Part shown: positions 53,938-62,430 of the stretch, in pieces | Position numbering within the stretch: position 1 is the first letter of the stretch | Layout of the letters: every line of letters starts with the position of its first letter | DNA from: Anaeromassilibacillus sp. An172 | Lineage (GTDB): Bacteria > Bacillota > Clostridia > Oscillospirales > Acutalibacteraceae | Assembly (NCBI RefSeq): GCF_002160515.1 | Contig: NZ_NFKS01000005.1 | Location: 1 to 64,000, forward strand | DNA: 64,000 nucleotides | Direction of reading: 5' to 3' | Notes under the pieces: generated by a model | Database searches by the model: none | Seen by the model: only the letters and a program-made list of their open reading frames with translations | Told to the model about the DNA's origin: nothing | Translations under genes and position numbers: made by a program

Positions 53938-54858
53938 TCAATATCCGATTTTCTTCAATTTTTCTAAAAAATTTGAAAAATACTCCGGCAAATTTGAATC
54001 AAATTCCAAATACTCGCCGGTCACAGGATGGATAAATCCTATTTTCTTAGCATGAAGACATTGTCCTGTAAAATCATTTAAAGGCTTTCCGTAAACATCG
54101 TCACCGGCTACAGGATGTCCCATATACGCCATATGTACCCTTATCTGATGAGTTCTGCCTGTTTCAAGCTTGCAGGCTATATGAGAATAGTTTCTAAACT
54201 CCTCTAAAACCCTGTAATGTGTAACCGCATTTTTGCTGTTTTTTTCAGTAACACACATTTTCTTTCTGTCCACATGGTGCCTGCCTATTGGCGCATTTAC
54301 AGTGCCCTCAGGCTCTTTAAATCTTCCGCAGACAACAGCTTCATATTCCCTGGTAAAGCTGTGCTCTTTTATCTGCTCAGCAAGTCCCTTATGAGCAAAA
54401 TCTGTTTTAGCTACAATGAGCAATCCGCTGGTATTTTTATCAATTCTGTGAACTATTCCGGGACGCAAAACCCCGTTTATACCTGACAGACTGTCTTTGC
54501 AGTGATAAAGCAGCGCATTTACCAACGTTCCCTCGTAGTTTCCTGCGGCAGGATGAACCACCATTCCTTTCGGCTTATTGACAACCAAAAGGCTGTCATC
54601 TTCATAAACAATATCCAAAGGTATATTTTCCGCCTTAGCTTCGTATTCAACAGGTTCGGGGATTAAAATTTCCACTTCGTCCCCTGTTTTTATCTTATAG
54701 TTTTTAGCTGCGCTTTTTTTGTTTACAGTAACTTTTCCGTCTTCAAGAAGCAGTACCGCCGCAGACCTTGTCAAATCTTCAACCATATCTGCAAGGTATT
54801 TATCAAGTCTTGTGCCTGCTTCTGTTTCGCCGGCAGTAAAATTCAAAACTCTGTCCAT
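53938..54858 (-). CDS. RluD-like pseudouridine synthase
   Basis: A 306-residue RluA-family enzyme with an N-terminal S4 domain (about 12-75, RLDKYLADMVEDLTRSAAVLLLEDGKV). The catalytic domain has VVNKPKGMVVHPA, the Asp motif VHRIDKNTSGLLIVAKTD, and GRTHQIRVHMAYMGHPVAGDDVYG. The order lspA-rluD-like matches B. subtilis lspA-ylyB, whose product probably modifies 23S rRNA. It starts 9 bases after lspA, so the two are cotranscribed. Confidence 0.93.
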   Translation of the reverse strand: MDRVLNFTAGETEAGTRLDKYLADMVEDLTRSAAVLLLEDGKVTVNKKSAAKNYKIKTGDEVEILIPEPVEYEAKAENIPLDIVYEDDSLLVVNKPKGMVVHPAAGNYEGTLVNALLYHCKDSLSGINGVLRPGIVHRIDKNTSGLLIVAKTDFAHKGLAEQIKEHSFTREYEAVVCGRFKEPEGTVNAPIGRHHVDRKKMCVTEKNSKNAVTHYRVLEEFRNYSHIACKLETGRTHQIRVHMAYMGHPVAGDDVYGKPLNDFTGQCLHAKKIGFIHPVTGEYLEFDSNLPEYFSNFLEKLKKIGY

Positions 54859-54867
54859 TTTATAACC

Positions 54868-55359
54868 TTACTTTTCAATTTTTTCTCTGTTTTCCAGTTT
54901 CTTTTCCGATTTAAAAAAGTCTGAGAAAAACAATACGTAAACTGCAAACAAAACCGCTCCGAAAACAACACAGTAGTCGGCAAAATTACAGATAGGCGGG
55001 AAAAATGAGAGTCTGAAATAATCTATAACATATCCGTAAAGAATACGGTCTATCATGTTTCCTATTCCTCCGCCGATAATCAGCGCAATGGAAATATAGT
55101 AGAGCTTTTTCTCGTTCTTATTTCTGAACAAAAGATACACCATAACCACCATTGCTATTGCGGTAAAGATAACAAATATCCATCTTGCGCCCTCAAACAT
55201 ACCGAAGGACATTCCTGTGTTTTCATAATATACAAGGTCTATAAGATTATCTATAACACTGACTGCACCTACAGGCTGTAAGTAAGCCACAACAAAATAC
55301 TTTATAAGTTGGTCTGCCGCCACAAGCAAAGCCGCCAAACCAAGGGCTATAATTGCCAA
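54868..55359 (-). CDS. lspA: Lipoprotein signal peptidase (signal peptidase II)
   Basis: Removes signal peptides from prolipoproteins, such as the one encoded at 19.0 kb. The 163-residue protein has four membrane helices. Catalytic Asp residues are in IGGGIGNMIDRILYG and FADYCVVFG, with the conserved DQLIKYF and ENTGMSFGMF segments. The start is TTG at 55359 with AGAGGT, and the preceding codon is an in-frame TGA, so no earlier start is possible. A long C-terminal tail follows the last helix. Confidence 0.96.
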   Translation of the reverse strand: MAIIALGLAALLVAADQLIKYFVVAYLQPVGAVSVIDNLIDLVYYENTGMSFGMFEGARWIFVIFTAIAMVVMVYLLFRNKNEKKLYYISIALIIGGGIGNMIDRILYGYVIDYFRLSFFPPICNFADYCVVFGAVLFAVYVLFFSDFFKSEKKLENREKIEK

Positions 55360-55391
55360 TCACAACACCTCTTTTAGCTTTTATATTATAA

Positions 55392-55422
55392 GAAAAGCGG
55401 TGTGTTATCCACGCCGCTTTTC
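55392..55422 (-). terminator. Terminator of ileS
   Basis: GAAAAGCGG (55392-55400) pairs with CCGCTTTTC (55414-55422) around a loop that can pair further. It lies 8 bases after the ileS stop and before lspA. Confidence 0.78.
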
Positions 55423-55429
55423 ACAATTA

Positions 55430-58198
55430 TTATTTCAAAATTTCAGCACAACGTGCGCAAAGTGTAGGATGCTCACTGTTCTGACCTACAGTATCACTGT
55501 AAACCCAGCAGCGTTCGCACTTCTCACCCTCTGCCTTTTCAACAACTACATTGATTTCGTCGCTGTCGCCCTTAACAAGTTCTACCTTTGAAACAATGAA
55601 TACAGCAGTAAGTTCACCGAGAACGGAATTAACAAACTCATAGTTATCACCGCCGCAGGTAAGAACGATTTTTGATTCAAGAGAGCTTTTGATAAGCTTG
55701 TTCTTAACTGCAACCTCGATTGACTTCTTAACAAGGTCACGGAGTTCGTGAATTCTGTCCCAACGAGCCATAAACTCAGCGTCAATATCAACGTCAACCT
55801 TAGCAGGCATCTCGTTAAAGAGGACACATTCCTTATCGCAGTTGCTGCCGTGTGGCATATATCTCCAGATTTCATCTGATGTATATGCAAGGATTGGGCT
55901 GATCATTCTTGTCATAGCGTCAAGGATCATATAAATTGTTGTCTGAGCAGCTCTTCTGCTTGCGCTGTCTGCTTTTTCTGTGTAAAGTCTGTCCTTCAAA
56001 ACATCAAGATAGAAGTTAGACATATCAACAACGCAGAAGTTGTGAATGCTATGATATACCTGATGGAACTCATAAGCATCATAACCTGCTCTTACCTTGT
56101 CGTTAAGCTCGTTGAGCTTTGCAATAGCCCATTTATCAATCGGGTACAAGTCCTCAACATCAACCATATCTGTATCAGGGTTAAAGTCGTTAAGGTTACC
56201 CAGAATATATCTTGCAGTATTTCTAATCTTTCTGTAAGCTTCAGAAAGCTGTTTGAGGATATCCTTTGAAATACGGATATCTGCATGGTAGTCGGAAGAA
56301 GCAACCCAAAGTCTGAGTACATCTGCGCCGTACTGCTCAACAATCTCCTGTGGGTCGATACCGTTTCCGAGAGACTTACTCATCTTTCTTCCTTCACCGT
56401 CAACAACCCATCCGTGTGTAAGAACTGCCTTATAAGGAGCTGTTCCCTTTGTTGCAACGGAAGTGAGAAGTGATGACTGGAACCAGCCTCTGTACTGGTC
56501 TGCGCCCTCAAGGTACAAATCAGCAGGCCACTTGAGATAATCTCTCTGCTCCAAAACAGCAGCATGTGAAGAGCCACTGTCAAACCATACGTCCATGATA
56601 TCCTGTTCTTTGTTAAAGTGTGTGCCGCCACACTTAGGACACTTTGTACCCTCAGGCAAAATCTCAGAAGCGTCATATTTAAACCAAGCGTCTGAACCTT
56701 CTTTTCTGAAAAGGTCTGCTACTGCCATCATGGCATCTCTGTCAATATAAGGCTCGCCGCAGTCCTTGCAGAAGAAGATTGGAATAGGAACACCCCATTT
56801 ACGCTGACGGGAAATACACCAGTCTTTACGCTCCTTAACCATTGATGTAATTCTGTCTTTACCCCAACCAGGAATCCATTCAACCTCGTTGATAGCCTTT
56901 ACAGCTTCGTCCTTAAAGTCTTCAACAGAGCAGAACCATTGGTCTGTTGCTCTGAAGAGAACAGGATTCTTACATCTCCAGCAGTGAGGATACTGGTGGA
57001 TAATCTTTTTGAGAGCAAACAATGCGCCAATGCTGTCAAGATGCTGTGCAATAGGCTTATTTGCATCTCCTGTAAGCAAGCCTGCAAACTGACCTGCTTC
57101 CTCAGTGAGTCTGCCGTCAGCATCAACAGGAACTACGATCGGAATTTCAGGATAATTTTTGCATACATCATAGTCCTCAACACCATGGCCAGGAGCTGTA
57201 TGAACGCAGCCTGTACCGCTTTCCAAAGTAACGTGGTCGCCCACGATTACAAGGGATTCTCTGTCGAGGAAAGGATGCTGAGCCTTCATGTATTCAAACT
57301 CAATACCCTTCATTGTGCCTACAACTTCGTAATCCTCTTTGCCGGCTTCCTTCATTGCATCAGCAGCAAGTGCTTCTGCCATAATATAGTATTCATCACC
57401 GCATTTGATGATGGAATAATCAAAATCAGGTCCAAGGCAAATTGCAACGTTACCAGGAAGTGTCCATGTGGTTGTTGTCCAAATTACAAAATAGCACTTC
57501 TCAGGTTCAATTCCCAAAGCCTTGAGCTTGCCCTGGTCATCATTAACCTTAAATTTTACGTAGATAGAGTGACATGGGTCTTCTGCGTACTCGATTTCTG
57601 CTTCTGCAAGAGCTGTCTTACAGTCAGGGCACCAGTAAACAGGCTTCAAACCCTTGTAGATGTAACCCTTGCAAGCCATCTCTGCAAAAATTTCAATCTG
57701 TTTTGCCTCAAACTCAGGAAGAAGAGTGATATAAGGATTATCCCACTCGCCTATAACGCCAAGACGTTTAAACTGATTTCTCTGGTCATCAAGATATCCC
57801 AAAGCAAACTCACGGCAAATCTTTCTTATCTCCAGCTCGGAAATTGTTGTTGAATTTTCAACGCCTGCTTTTGCTCTTGCTTTAAGCTCTGTAGGAAGTC
57901 CGTGTGTATCCCAACCCGGCACATAAGGTGACTTAAAGCCTGACATATTCTTGTATCTTACAATAATATCCTTTAATACCTTGTTAAGTGATGTTCCAAG
58001 ATGGATATTGCCGTTTGCATAAGGAGGGCCGTCGTGCAAAACGAACAAAGGCTTACCCTCGTTTTTCTCCATCAGTTTTTCATAAATTTTTTCCTGCTCC
58101 CAACGCTTCAAAGTTTCCGGCTCGCTTTTTGGAAGTCCAGCTCGCATAGGAAACTCAGTCTTCGGAAGATTGAGCGTTGCATTATAATCCTGTGGCAT
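55430..58198 (-). CDS. ileS: Isoleucyl-tRNA synthetase
   Basis: A 922-residue class I synthetase that charges tRNA-Ile and edits valine. HIGH motif: PPYANGNIHLGTSLNK. KMSKS motif: GRKMSKSLGNGIDPQ. The editing domain spans about 190-400, with TTTWTLPGNVA and the EDYDVCKNYPEIP region. The bacterial type 1 C-terminal zinc finger is CERCWVYSDTVG and CARC at the end. It lies between divIVA and lspA, a common Gram-positive neighbourhood. No T-box elements are seen in the 115-base upstream gap. Confidence 0.97.
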   Translation of the reverse strand: MPQDYNATLNLPKTEFPMRAGLPKSEPETLKRWEQEKIYEKLMEKNEGKPLFVLHDGPPYANGNIHLGTSLNKVLKDIIVRYKNMSGFKSPYVPGWDTHGLPTELKARAKAGVENSTTISELEIRKICREFALGYLDDQRNQFKRLGVIGEWDNPYITLLPEFEAKQIEIFAEMACKGYIYKGLKPVYWCPDCKTALAEAEIEYAEDPCHSIYVKFKVNDDQGKLKALGIEPEKCYFVIWTTTTWTLPGNVAICLGPDFDYSIIKCGDEYYIMAEALAADAMKEAGKEDYEVVGTMKGIEFEYMKAQHPFLDRESLVIVGDHVTLESGTGCVHTAPGHGVEDYDVCKNYPEIPIVVPVDADGRLTEEAGQFAGLLTGDANKPIAQHLDSIGALFALKKIIHQYPHCWRCKNPVLFRATDQWFCSVEDFKDEAVKAINEVEWIPGWGKDRITSMVKERKDWCISRQRKWGVPIPIFFCKDCGEPYIDRDAMMAVADLFRKEGSDAWFKYDASEILPEGTKCPKCGGTHFNKEQDIMDVWFDSGSSHAAVLEQRDYLKWPADLYLEGADQYRGWFQSSLLTSVATKGTAPYKAVLTHGWVVDGEGRKMSKSLGNGIDPQEIVEQYGADVLRLWVASSDYHADIRISKDILKQLSEAYRKIRNTARYILGNLNDFNPDTDMVDVEDLYPIDKWAIAKLNELNDKVRAGYDAYEFHQVYHSIHNFCVVDMSNFYLDVLKDRLYTEKADSASRRAAQTTIYMILDAMTRMISPILAYTSDEIWRYMPHGSNCDKECVLFNEMPAKVDVDIDAEFMARWDRIHELRDLVKKSIEVAVKNKLIKSSLESKIVLTCGGDNYEFVNSVLGELTAVFIVSKVELVKGDSDEINVVVEKAEGEKCERCWVYSDTVGQNSEHPTLCARCAEILK

Positions 58199-58275
58199 AC
58201 CAATAATCTCTCCAAACCTATTTAAATCAATTCATCGCCAAAACTGCAAAACTGCAATCCGGCTCTGTAAAATTA

Positions 58276-58304
58276 TATATAAAATAAATATATACTAAAT
58301 TCAA
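58276..58304 (-). promoter_or_regulatory. Possible promoter of ileS
   Basis: TTGAAT (58299-58304) and TATATA (58276-58281) on the minus strand are 17 bases apart, in very AT-rich DNA. The -10 is weak and an alternative TATAAT lies two bases off the optimal spacing. Confidence 0.45.
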
Positions 58305-58313
58305 GTCAGAATA

Positions 58314-58958
58314 TTACTCCTGAACCTCGTTATTGCCTTCCATTTCATTTTCAGAAGCTTCTGTGATAACCTCTCCCTCAAACTCAACCTCTGAAGGCTG
58401 AACATCTGTCAAAAGTTCTTCTGATGCAGTTTCTGCCTCTTGTTCAACAGGTGCAGTTTCTTCCTCTTTGCTGTCGTAGAGTTTTTCGTTTAACTCCTCA
58501 ACGTCCTGCTGTGTAGGAAGTTCGCTTATTACCTCAATATGCTTTTTATACATAGCGAGCACTGCATCTCTCAAATCAGCAGCATCTTTCTCAAGCTTGA
58601 GCATCTCATCCTTCTTAGCAAGAACAGCTTTGTTTGCGTCCATAACCATAAGCTGAGCACGTGCCTCGGCGTCTTTAATAATTCCTTCTGCTTTTTCATT
58701 TGCGTCTTTAATTGTCTCATCAGAAATTCTCTGAGAAGATATAAGAGCATTTCTTACAATCTCTTCGTCAGCACGATATTTTTCAATTCTGTTTGCAAGA
58801 ATATCCATTTTTCTGATAAGGTCGGACTTTTCTCTTTTCATCTGTTCAAAAGTTGCAACTACATCGTCAATGAAGCTGTCAACATCATCGGGATGATAGC
58901 CGCCGCCTCTGTTTGCTTTTCTAAAGCTTATATTCTTGATTTCATCAATAGTAAGCAT
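58314..58958 (-). CDS. divIVA: Cell division protein DivIVA
   Basis: A 214-residue coiled-coil protein that binds negatively curved membrane at septa and poles. The N-terminal lipid-binding domain has FRKANRGGGYHPDDVDSFIDDV with the GYxxxxVDxF signature. Heptad-rich stretches follow to about residue 165, then an acidic low-complexity tail (EEETAPVEQEAETAS). It lies between ileS and ylmH, the standard Firmicute order. Its promoter is separated from the start by a terminator-like hairpin. Confidence 0.94.
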   Translation of the reverse strand: MLTIDEIKNISFRKANRGGGYHPDDVDSFIDDVVATFEQMKREKSDLIRKMDILANRIEKYRADEEIVRNALISSQRISDETIKDANEKAEGIIKDAEARAQLMVMDANKAVLAKKDEMLKLEKDAADLRDAVLAMYKKHIEVISELPTQQDVEELNEKLYDSKEEETAPVEQEAETASEELLTDVQPSEVEFEGEVITEASENEMEGNNEVQE

Positions 58959-59022
58959 CTAAACGCACTCCTGTCGTAATTTTATTTTATGTCACAACAA
59001 AGTCAACACTATTAGTAATCTG

Positions 59023-59049
59023 AAAAAGGCTGTGTGCTGTCACAACCTT
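59023..59049 (-). terminator. Terminator-like hairpin in the divIVA leader
   Basis: AAGGTTGTG pairs imperfectly with the CACACAGCCTT arm on the minus strand (59041-59049 with 59026-59034) and is followed by TTTTT. It lies downstream of the promoter at 59080-59108 and upstream of divIVA, so it could attenuate divIVA. Confidence 0.55.
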
Positions 59050-59079
59050 TATTGTAAATATATCTGATACTATTGTCTT

Positions 59080-59108
59080 ATAATATCATATTCCGAAAAG
59101 AAAATCAA
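59080..59108 (-). promoter_or_regulatory. Promoter upstream of divIVA
   Basis: TTGATT (59103-59108) and TATTAT (59080-59085) on the minus strand have a 17-base spacer. The leader to divIVA is about 115 bases. Confidence 0.68.
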
Positions 59109-59124
59109 ACATAAATAAGCAATT

Positions 59125-59904
59125 TTAAGAGTATTTTTTTACTGAAATCTTAATTCTTCCTTTTTTTGTATTGCCATTTAAGGAATCAATTATAAATTTA
59201 CCCTTTTTTCTTACAGTGATTGTATCTCCGCATTTAACCAAAACATCCTGCTTTGAAACTTCACTGCTGTTTATAAACACATTTTTTGAAAAAATAAGTG
59301 ACGAAGACTTGTCACGGCTTAAACCGGTCAAAGCAGAAACCATACAGTCAAGACGCATTGAGCTGACTGTTATGTCAATGTCGATAAATTTGTTCCCTGC
59401 CGATATAACCGGCGGAATAATTTTACTTATTTTAACACCGACTCTGCCCACCTTATCAATGTTCAGCGAGATATAATCGGCCATATCGTCCTTAACAAAA
59501 ACAACTGCTCTGCCTTCCGTGACAACTATGTCCCCTATACAATTTCTTTTTATTCCCTGAGCCATAAGCGCACCGAGAAAATCTCTGTGACTAAGCTCAA
59601 ATTCCTTTTTATATTCAAAAGTAAGGGGAATTATGGGAAAATCATCTGTACAATCTGAAGGTTCTATGTAATCAGGCAGCACCGCAAAAATTTTTCTTTC
59701 CGCCTGCTCATAGCCTCCAAAAAGCACAAAACGAGAAAAAGCATTGCTGTCTGCCGTTTTTACGGCAACATGAATCTCATGCAGATTCAGAAAATCCGAA
59801 AAACATGGACAACAACGCTTTTCCGATAATGATATTAAATCACATATTTTTGCTGATAGGATAGAATCCTCATCAGAAAAAGCATCACCTTTTAATTTTT
59901 TCAT
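59125..59904 (-). CDS. ylmH: YlmH-like S4-domain RNA-binding protein
   Basis: A 259-residue protein of the division-linked YlmH family. It has a YlmH-type N-terminal domain (LNLHEIHVAVK, FVLFGGYEQAERKIFAVLP) and a C-terminal S4 domain at about 180-245 (SMRLDCMVSALTGLSRDKSSSLIFSKNVFIN split here: SMRLD, LSRDKSSSLI). The ATG at 59904 overlaps the sepF stop as TGATG. YlmH has been tied to ribosome rescue and to division; the role here is inferred from family and position. Confidence 0.88.
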   Translation of the reverse strand: MKKLKGDAFSDEDSILSAKICDLISLSEKRCCPCFSDFLNLHEIHVAVKTADSNAFSRFVLFGGYEQAERKIFAVLPDYIEPSDCTDDFPIIPLTFEYKKEFELSHRDFLGALMAQGIKRNCIGDIVVTEGRAVVFVKDDMADYISLNIDKVGRVGVKISKIIPPVISAGNKFIDIDITVSSMRLDCMVSALTGLSRDKSSSLIFSKNVFINSSEVSKQDVLVKCGDTITVRKKGKFIIDSLNGNTKKGRIKISVKKYS

Positions 59905-60410
59905 CAAAGATACAAGCCGTTATTCTCAAGTTCGTCGAGGAGGTCATCACCTGTAAGCTCAACATTGTTAGGAATAATGATATATGTATTTGCGGCAACC
60001 TTCTTTATCTGTCCGCCCTTAGCATAAGCAACACCGCTGAGGAAGTCGATAATTCTTCTTGCCATATCCTTGTTTGTATTTTCAAGGTTAAGAACAACTG
60101 TGTGAAGCTTAATAAGCTCGTCCGCAATAGTTCTTGTCTCTTCACCAAATCTCTCAGGCTTAAAGAGAACAACCTGAAGCTTTGCTGTTGCGCTGAAATT
60201 AACCACTTTATTTCCTCCGTTCATAGAATTGTTAAAGTTTCTTCTCTGATAAGAGTCTCTCTGAGGCTGTCTTTCAACAGGCTCTTCTTCCTCATACTCA
60301 TCCTCTATGTCTTCTTCGTCCTCGTCGTATTCGTTCATATCATCTTCGTACTCGTAATCTTCTTCGTTATCTCCCCAAAGATTCTTTATCTTATTTACTA
60401 ACCCTGCCAT
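59904..60410 (-). CDS. sepF: Cell division protein SepF
   Basis: A 168-residue membrane-tethered protein that bundles FtsZ. The N-terminal amphipathic helix is MAGLVNKIKNLWG. A very acidic linker follows (DEDEEDIEDEYEEEEPVER), then the SepF domain (about 78-165) with VVLFKPERFGEETRTIADEL and a glycine-rich end with FLSGVAYAKGGQI. The ATG at 60410 has GGAGG; a second ATG 15 bases earlier is less likely. ylmE precedes it by 23 bases. Confidence 0.94.
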   Translation of the reverse strand: MAGLVNKIKNLWGDNEEDYEYEDDMNEYDEDEEDIEDEYEEEEPVERQPQRDSYQRRNFNNSMNGGNKVVNFSATAKLQVVLFKPERFGEETRTIADELIKLHTVVLNLENTNKDMARRIIDFLSGVAYAKGGQIKKVAANTYIIIPNNVELTGDDLLDELENNGLYL

Positions 60411-60433
60411 AGAAATTTCCTCCAATGAAATGT

Positions 60434-61150
60434 TTATTGTTTGTACAGGCGTGGACCAAAGAGAGCAGAACCGACTCTAATCATAGTCGCACCCTCCAAA
60501 ATAGCCTCACGGTAATCTGCCGACATACCCATCGACAAAATGTCCATACTTATATTATCTATTTTTTTCGACGATATGTCAATAAAAATATTGTGCATAT
60601 TCTCGAAATATTTTCTGATTTTCTGTGTATTATCACAAATTGGCGGAATTGTCATCAATCCTTTAACATTTATGCCCTCAAAATTAGAAATATTATTTAA
60701 TAATTCTTCCAGCATTTCAGGCATAACACCGGATTTATTTTCTTCCTTTCCAATATTTACCTCTACCAAAACATCACAAACCAAGCCGTGCTTAATTGCC
60801 TGATTGGATACTTCCTGTGCCAATTTTACAGAATCTACCGACTGAATAAGATCGACTTTATCAATTATCTGTCGCACCTTATTGGTCTGAAGATGTCCTA
60901 TAAACTGCAATGAACACTTCTCGAGATTGTAATAATCGTATTTTGACAAAAGCTCCTGAACTTTATTTTCACCTATGTGGTCAAGACCAAGTGAAATTGC
61001 GTGATTTATAACTTCAGGACTTACAGTTTTTGTGGCTGCAAGAAAGGTTATATCGTCGCCGCTTTTTCCAACAGATGCAGCTGTATTCCATATATTTTCC
61101 TGAATAGTTTTAAAATTATATTCCACATCAGTCAATAATTTTTCCGTCAT
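60434..61150 (-). CDS. ylmE: YggS/YlmE-family PLP-binding protein
   Basis: A 238-residue PLP homeostasis protein with a TIM-barrel of the alanine-racemase type. The PLP Lys is in FLAATKTVSPEVI and the phosphate region is in LSMGMSADYREAILEGATMIRVGSALFG. LQFIGHLQTNKVRQI and VLVEVNIGKEENKSG are diagnostic. Its ATG at 61150 is 23 bases inside the preceding HlyD-like gene and has a GGAGGT site. ylmE-sepF order is typical. Confidence 0.94.
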   Translation of the reverse strand: MTEKLLTDVEYNFKTIQENIWNTAASVGKSGDDITFLAATKTVSPEVINHAISLGLDHIGENKVQELLSKYDYYNLEKCSLQFIGHLQTNKVRQIIDKVDLIQSVDSVKLAQEVSNQAIKHGLVCDVLVEVNIGKEENKSGVMPEMLEELLNNISNFEGINVKGLMTIPPICDNTQKIRKYFENMHNIFIDISSKKIDNISMDILSMGMSADYREAILEGATMIRVGSALFGPRLYKQ

Positions 61151-62417
61151 ATAGATTACCTCCGCTCACAACAATTTGGTCGTACAGTTCTACTGTTTTA
61201 CCATTATATAAAACACCTTCTTCAGGTGATGGATCACAAATAACAAAATCGTTGCCTGCATACAAAATTGAAACCTGCTTAAATATAAGCTTGCTTCCGT
61301 ATTTTACGTAAACACCCTGAACGAGTTTCTGCTCTTCAACGGTGTTTCCGCTTTCATCCTCGTAGGTATAGGTTACATAGTCGTTGTGAAGAGCATCTTT
61401 GCTGACTCTGATACCCTCATATGTTTTCAAGCCGATTTGCACTGTTTCAGATCTTATTTTTGAAAGGTCTGAATCCATATAGGAGCACTGCAATATTACA
61501 ACTCCGTCAGAATCCTCTGTTTCCTGGTTTACCTTTATAACTTTTGCAGGTATATCTTCGGAAAAAGCATAAGGCATCTTGATTGTAACATTTGTTGAAC
61601 CGTTTGAAAGACTGAACGCCTGGTCAGCAGTAACAGGACATACAACATACCAGTTTAAGCTGTGTATTACCTTTCCGATTGCAGAATCAGGTACATTTGC
61701 AGCTGTTACAACATTATTATAGTCATCAAGCGTCACATTTTCAATGTCGTCATAGCTCAAAATATTTTCATATCCATCGCAGGTTGAAACAAAATAACCT
61801 GCATATTCGCTGGTAATAGTATAAAGACTGTCCGCCGTTTCAGCCTCAAGCCTTTCTTTTTCCTGCTTCAATTCCTCAATTTCAGAATCAAAGTTTTCAA
61901 CCTTGCCTGTGAGAATAAGCTTCTGATTTATAAGGTACATAAGTTCAGATACGTTTGTATCCATAGATTTAAAGCTGTTATTATTTAAATCCTCTTGAAA
62001 CTGTATCAATCGTGAGTCAAGCTGGTTATTTACAGAGTCAAGTCCTATCTGAACATTTACGTTTGTCTGATTCAATCTTTCAAAATTTTCTATTTGTGCG
62101 TCCAGTTCTCTGATTTTTTTATGGTTTAGCGCATCTTTTTCTGTTTGAAAGACACTTCCTACCACACCGTTATAACTTATTTTTTCACCGTCATCCACAT
62201 CGTATGCTACAATTCCCTCTCTATTTGAAAGAATATAGTTTTCATTTCTAACAACATAACCGGTGGTATCGATATAATCTGTCACTTCAATGGAAACTGC
62301 GTCCTCTGTCTGAATAGCACTGGCAGATTTTACAATATATGTAACTATAGCAACCGCCACAAGAAGAATAATTCCTCCTGTGACCAGCATACCTTTTTTC
62401 TTTTCAGTTCTTTTCAC
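61128..62417 (-). CDS. HlyD-family adaptor-like membrane protein
   Basis: A 429-residue protein with one N-terminal membrane helix (about 12-30) and an extracellular part resembling HlyD/membrane-fusion adaptors. There is a first biotinyl-lipoyl-like half with TGYVVRNENYILSNREGIVAYDVDDGEKI. A coiled-coil segment follows (about 95-210, with EIEELKQEKERLEAE), then a second half and a C-terminal beta domain (LVQGVYVKYGSKLIFKQV). No ABC or outer channel gene is adjacent, and Firmicutes have no outer membrane. The role here is unknown, though this gene recurs beside ylmE-sepF in Clostridia. The start is GTG at 62417 after AAAGGAG. Confidence 0.82.
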   Translation of the reverse strand: MKRTEKKKGMLVTGGIILLVAVAIVTYIVKSASAIQTEDAVSIEVTDYIDTTGYVVRNENYILSNREGIVAYDVDDGEKISYNGVVGSVFQTEKDALNHKKIRELDAQIENFERLNQTNVNVQIGLDSVNNQLDSRLIQFQEDLNNNSFKSMDTNVSELMYLINQKLILTGKVENFDSEIEELKQEKERLEAETADSLYTITSEYAGYFVSTCDGYENILSYDDIENVTLDDYNNVVTAANVPDSAIGKVIHSLNWYVVCPVTADQAFSLSNGSTNVTIKMPYAFSEDIPAKVIKVNQETEDSDGVVILQCSYMDSDLSKIRSETVQIGLKTYEGIRVSKDALHNDYVTYTYEDESGNTVEEQKLVQGVYVKYGSKLIFKQVSILYAGNDFVICDPSPEEGVLYNGKTVELYDQIVVSGGNLYDGKIID

Positions 62418-62430
62418 AGAAATTACTCCT

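Noticed and set aside
56939-57853. A 304-codon open frame antisense to ileS
   Set aside because: It shadows a conserved synthetase gene, has no recognisable domain and no ribosome site.
58199-58313. T-box leader for ileS
   Set aside because: The gap is too short and lacks the specifier and antiterminator elements.
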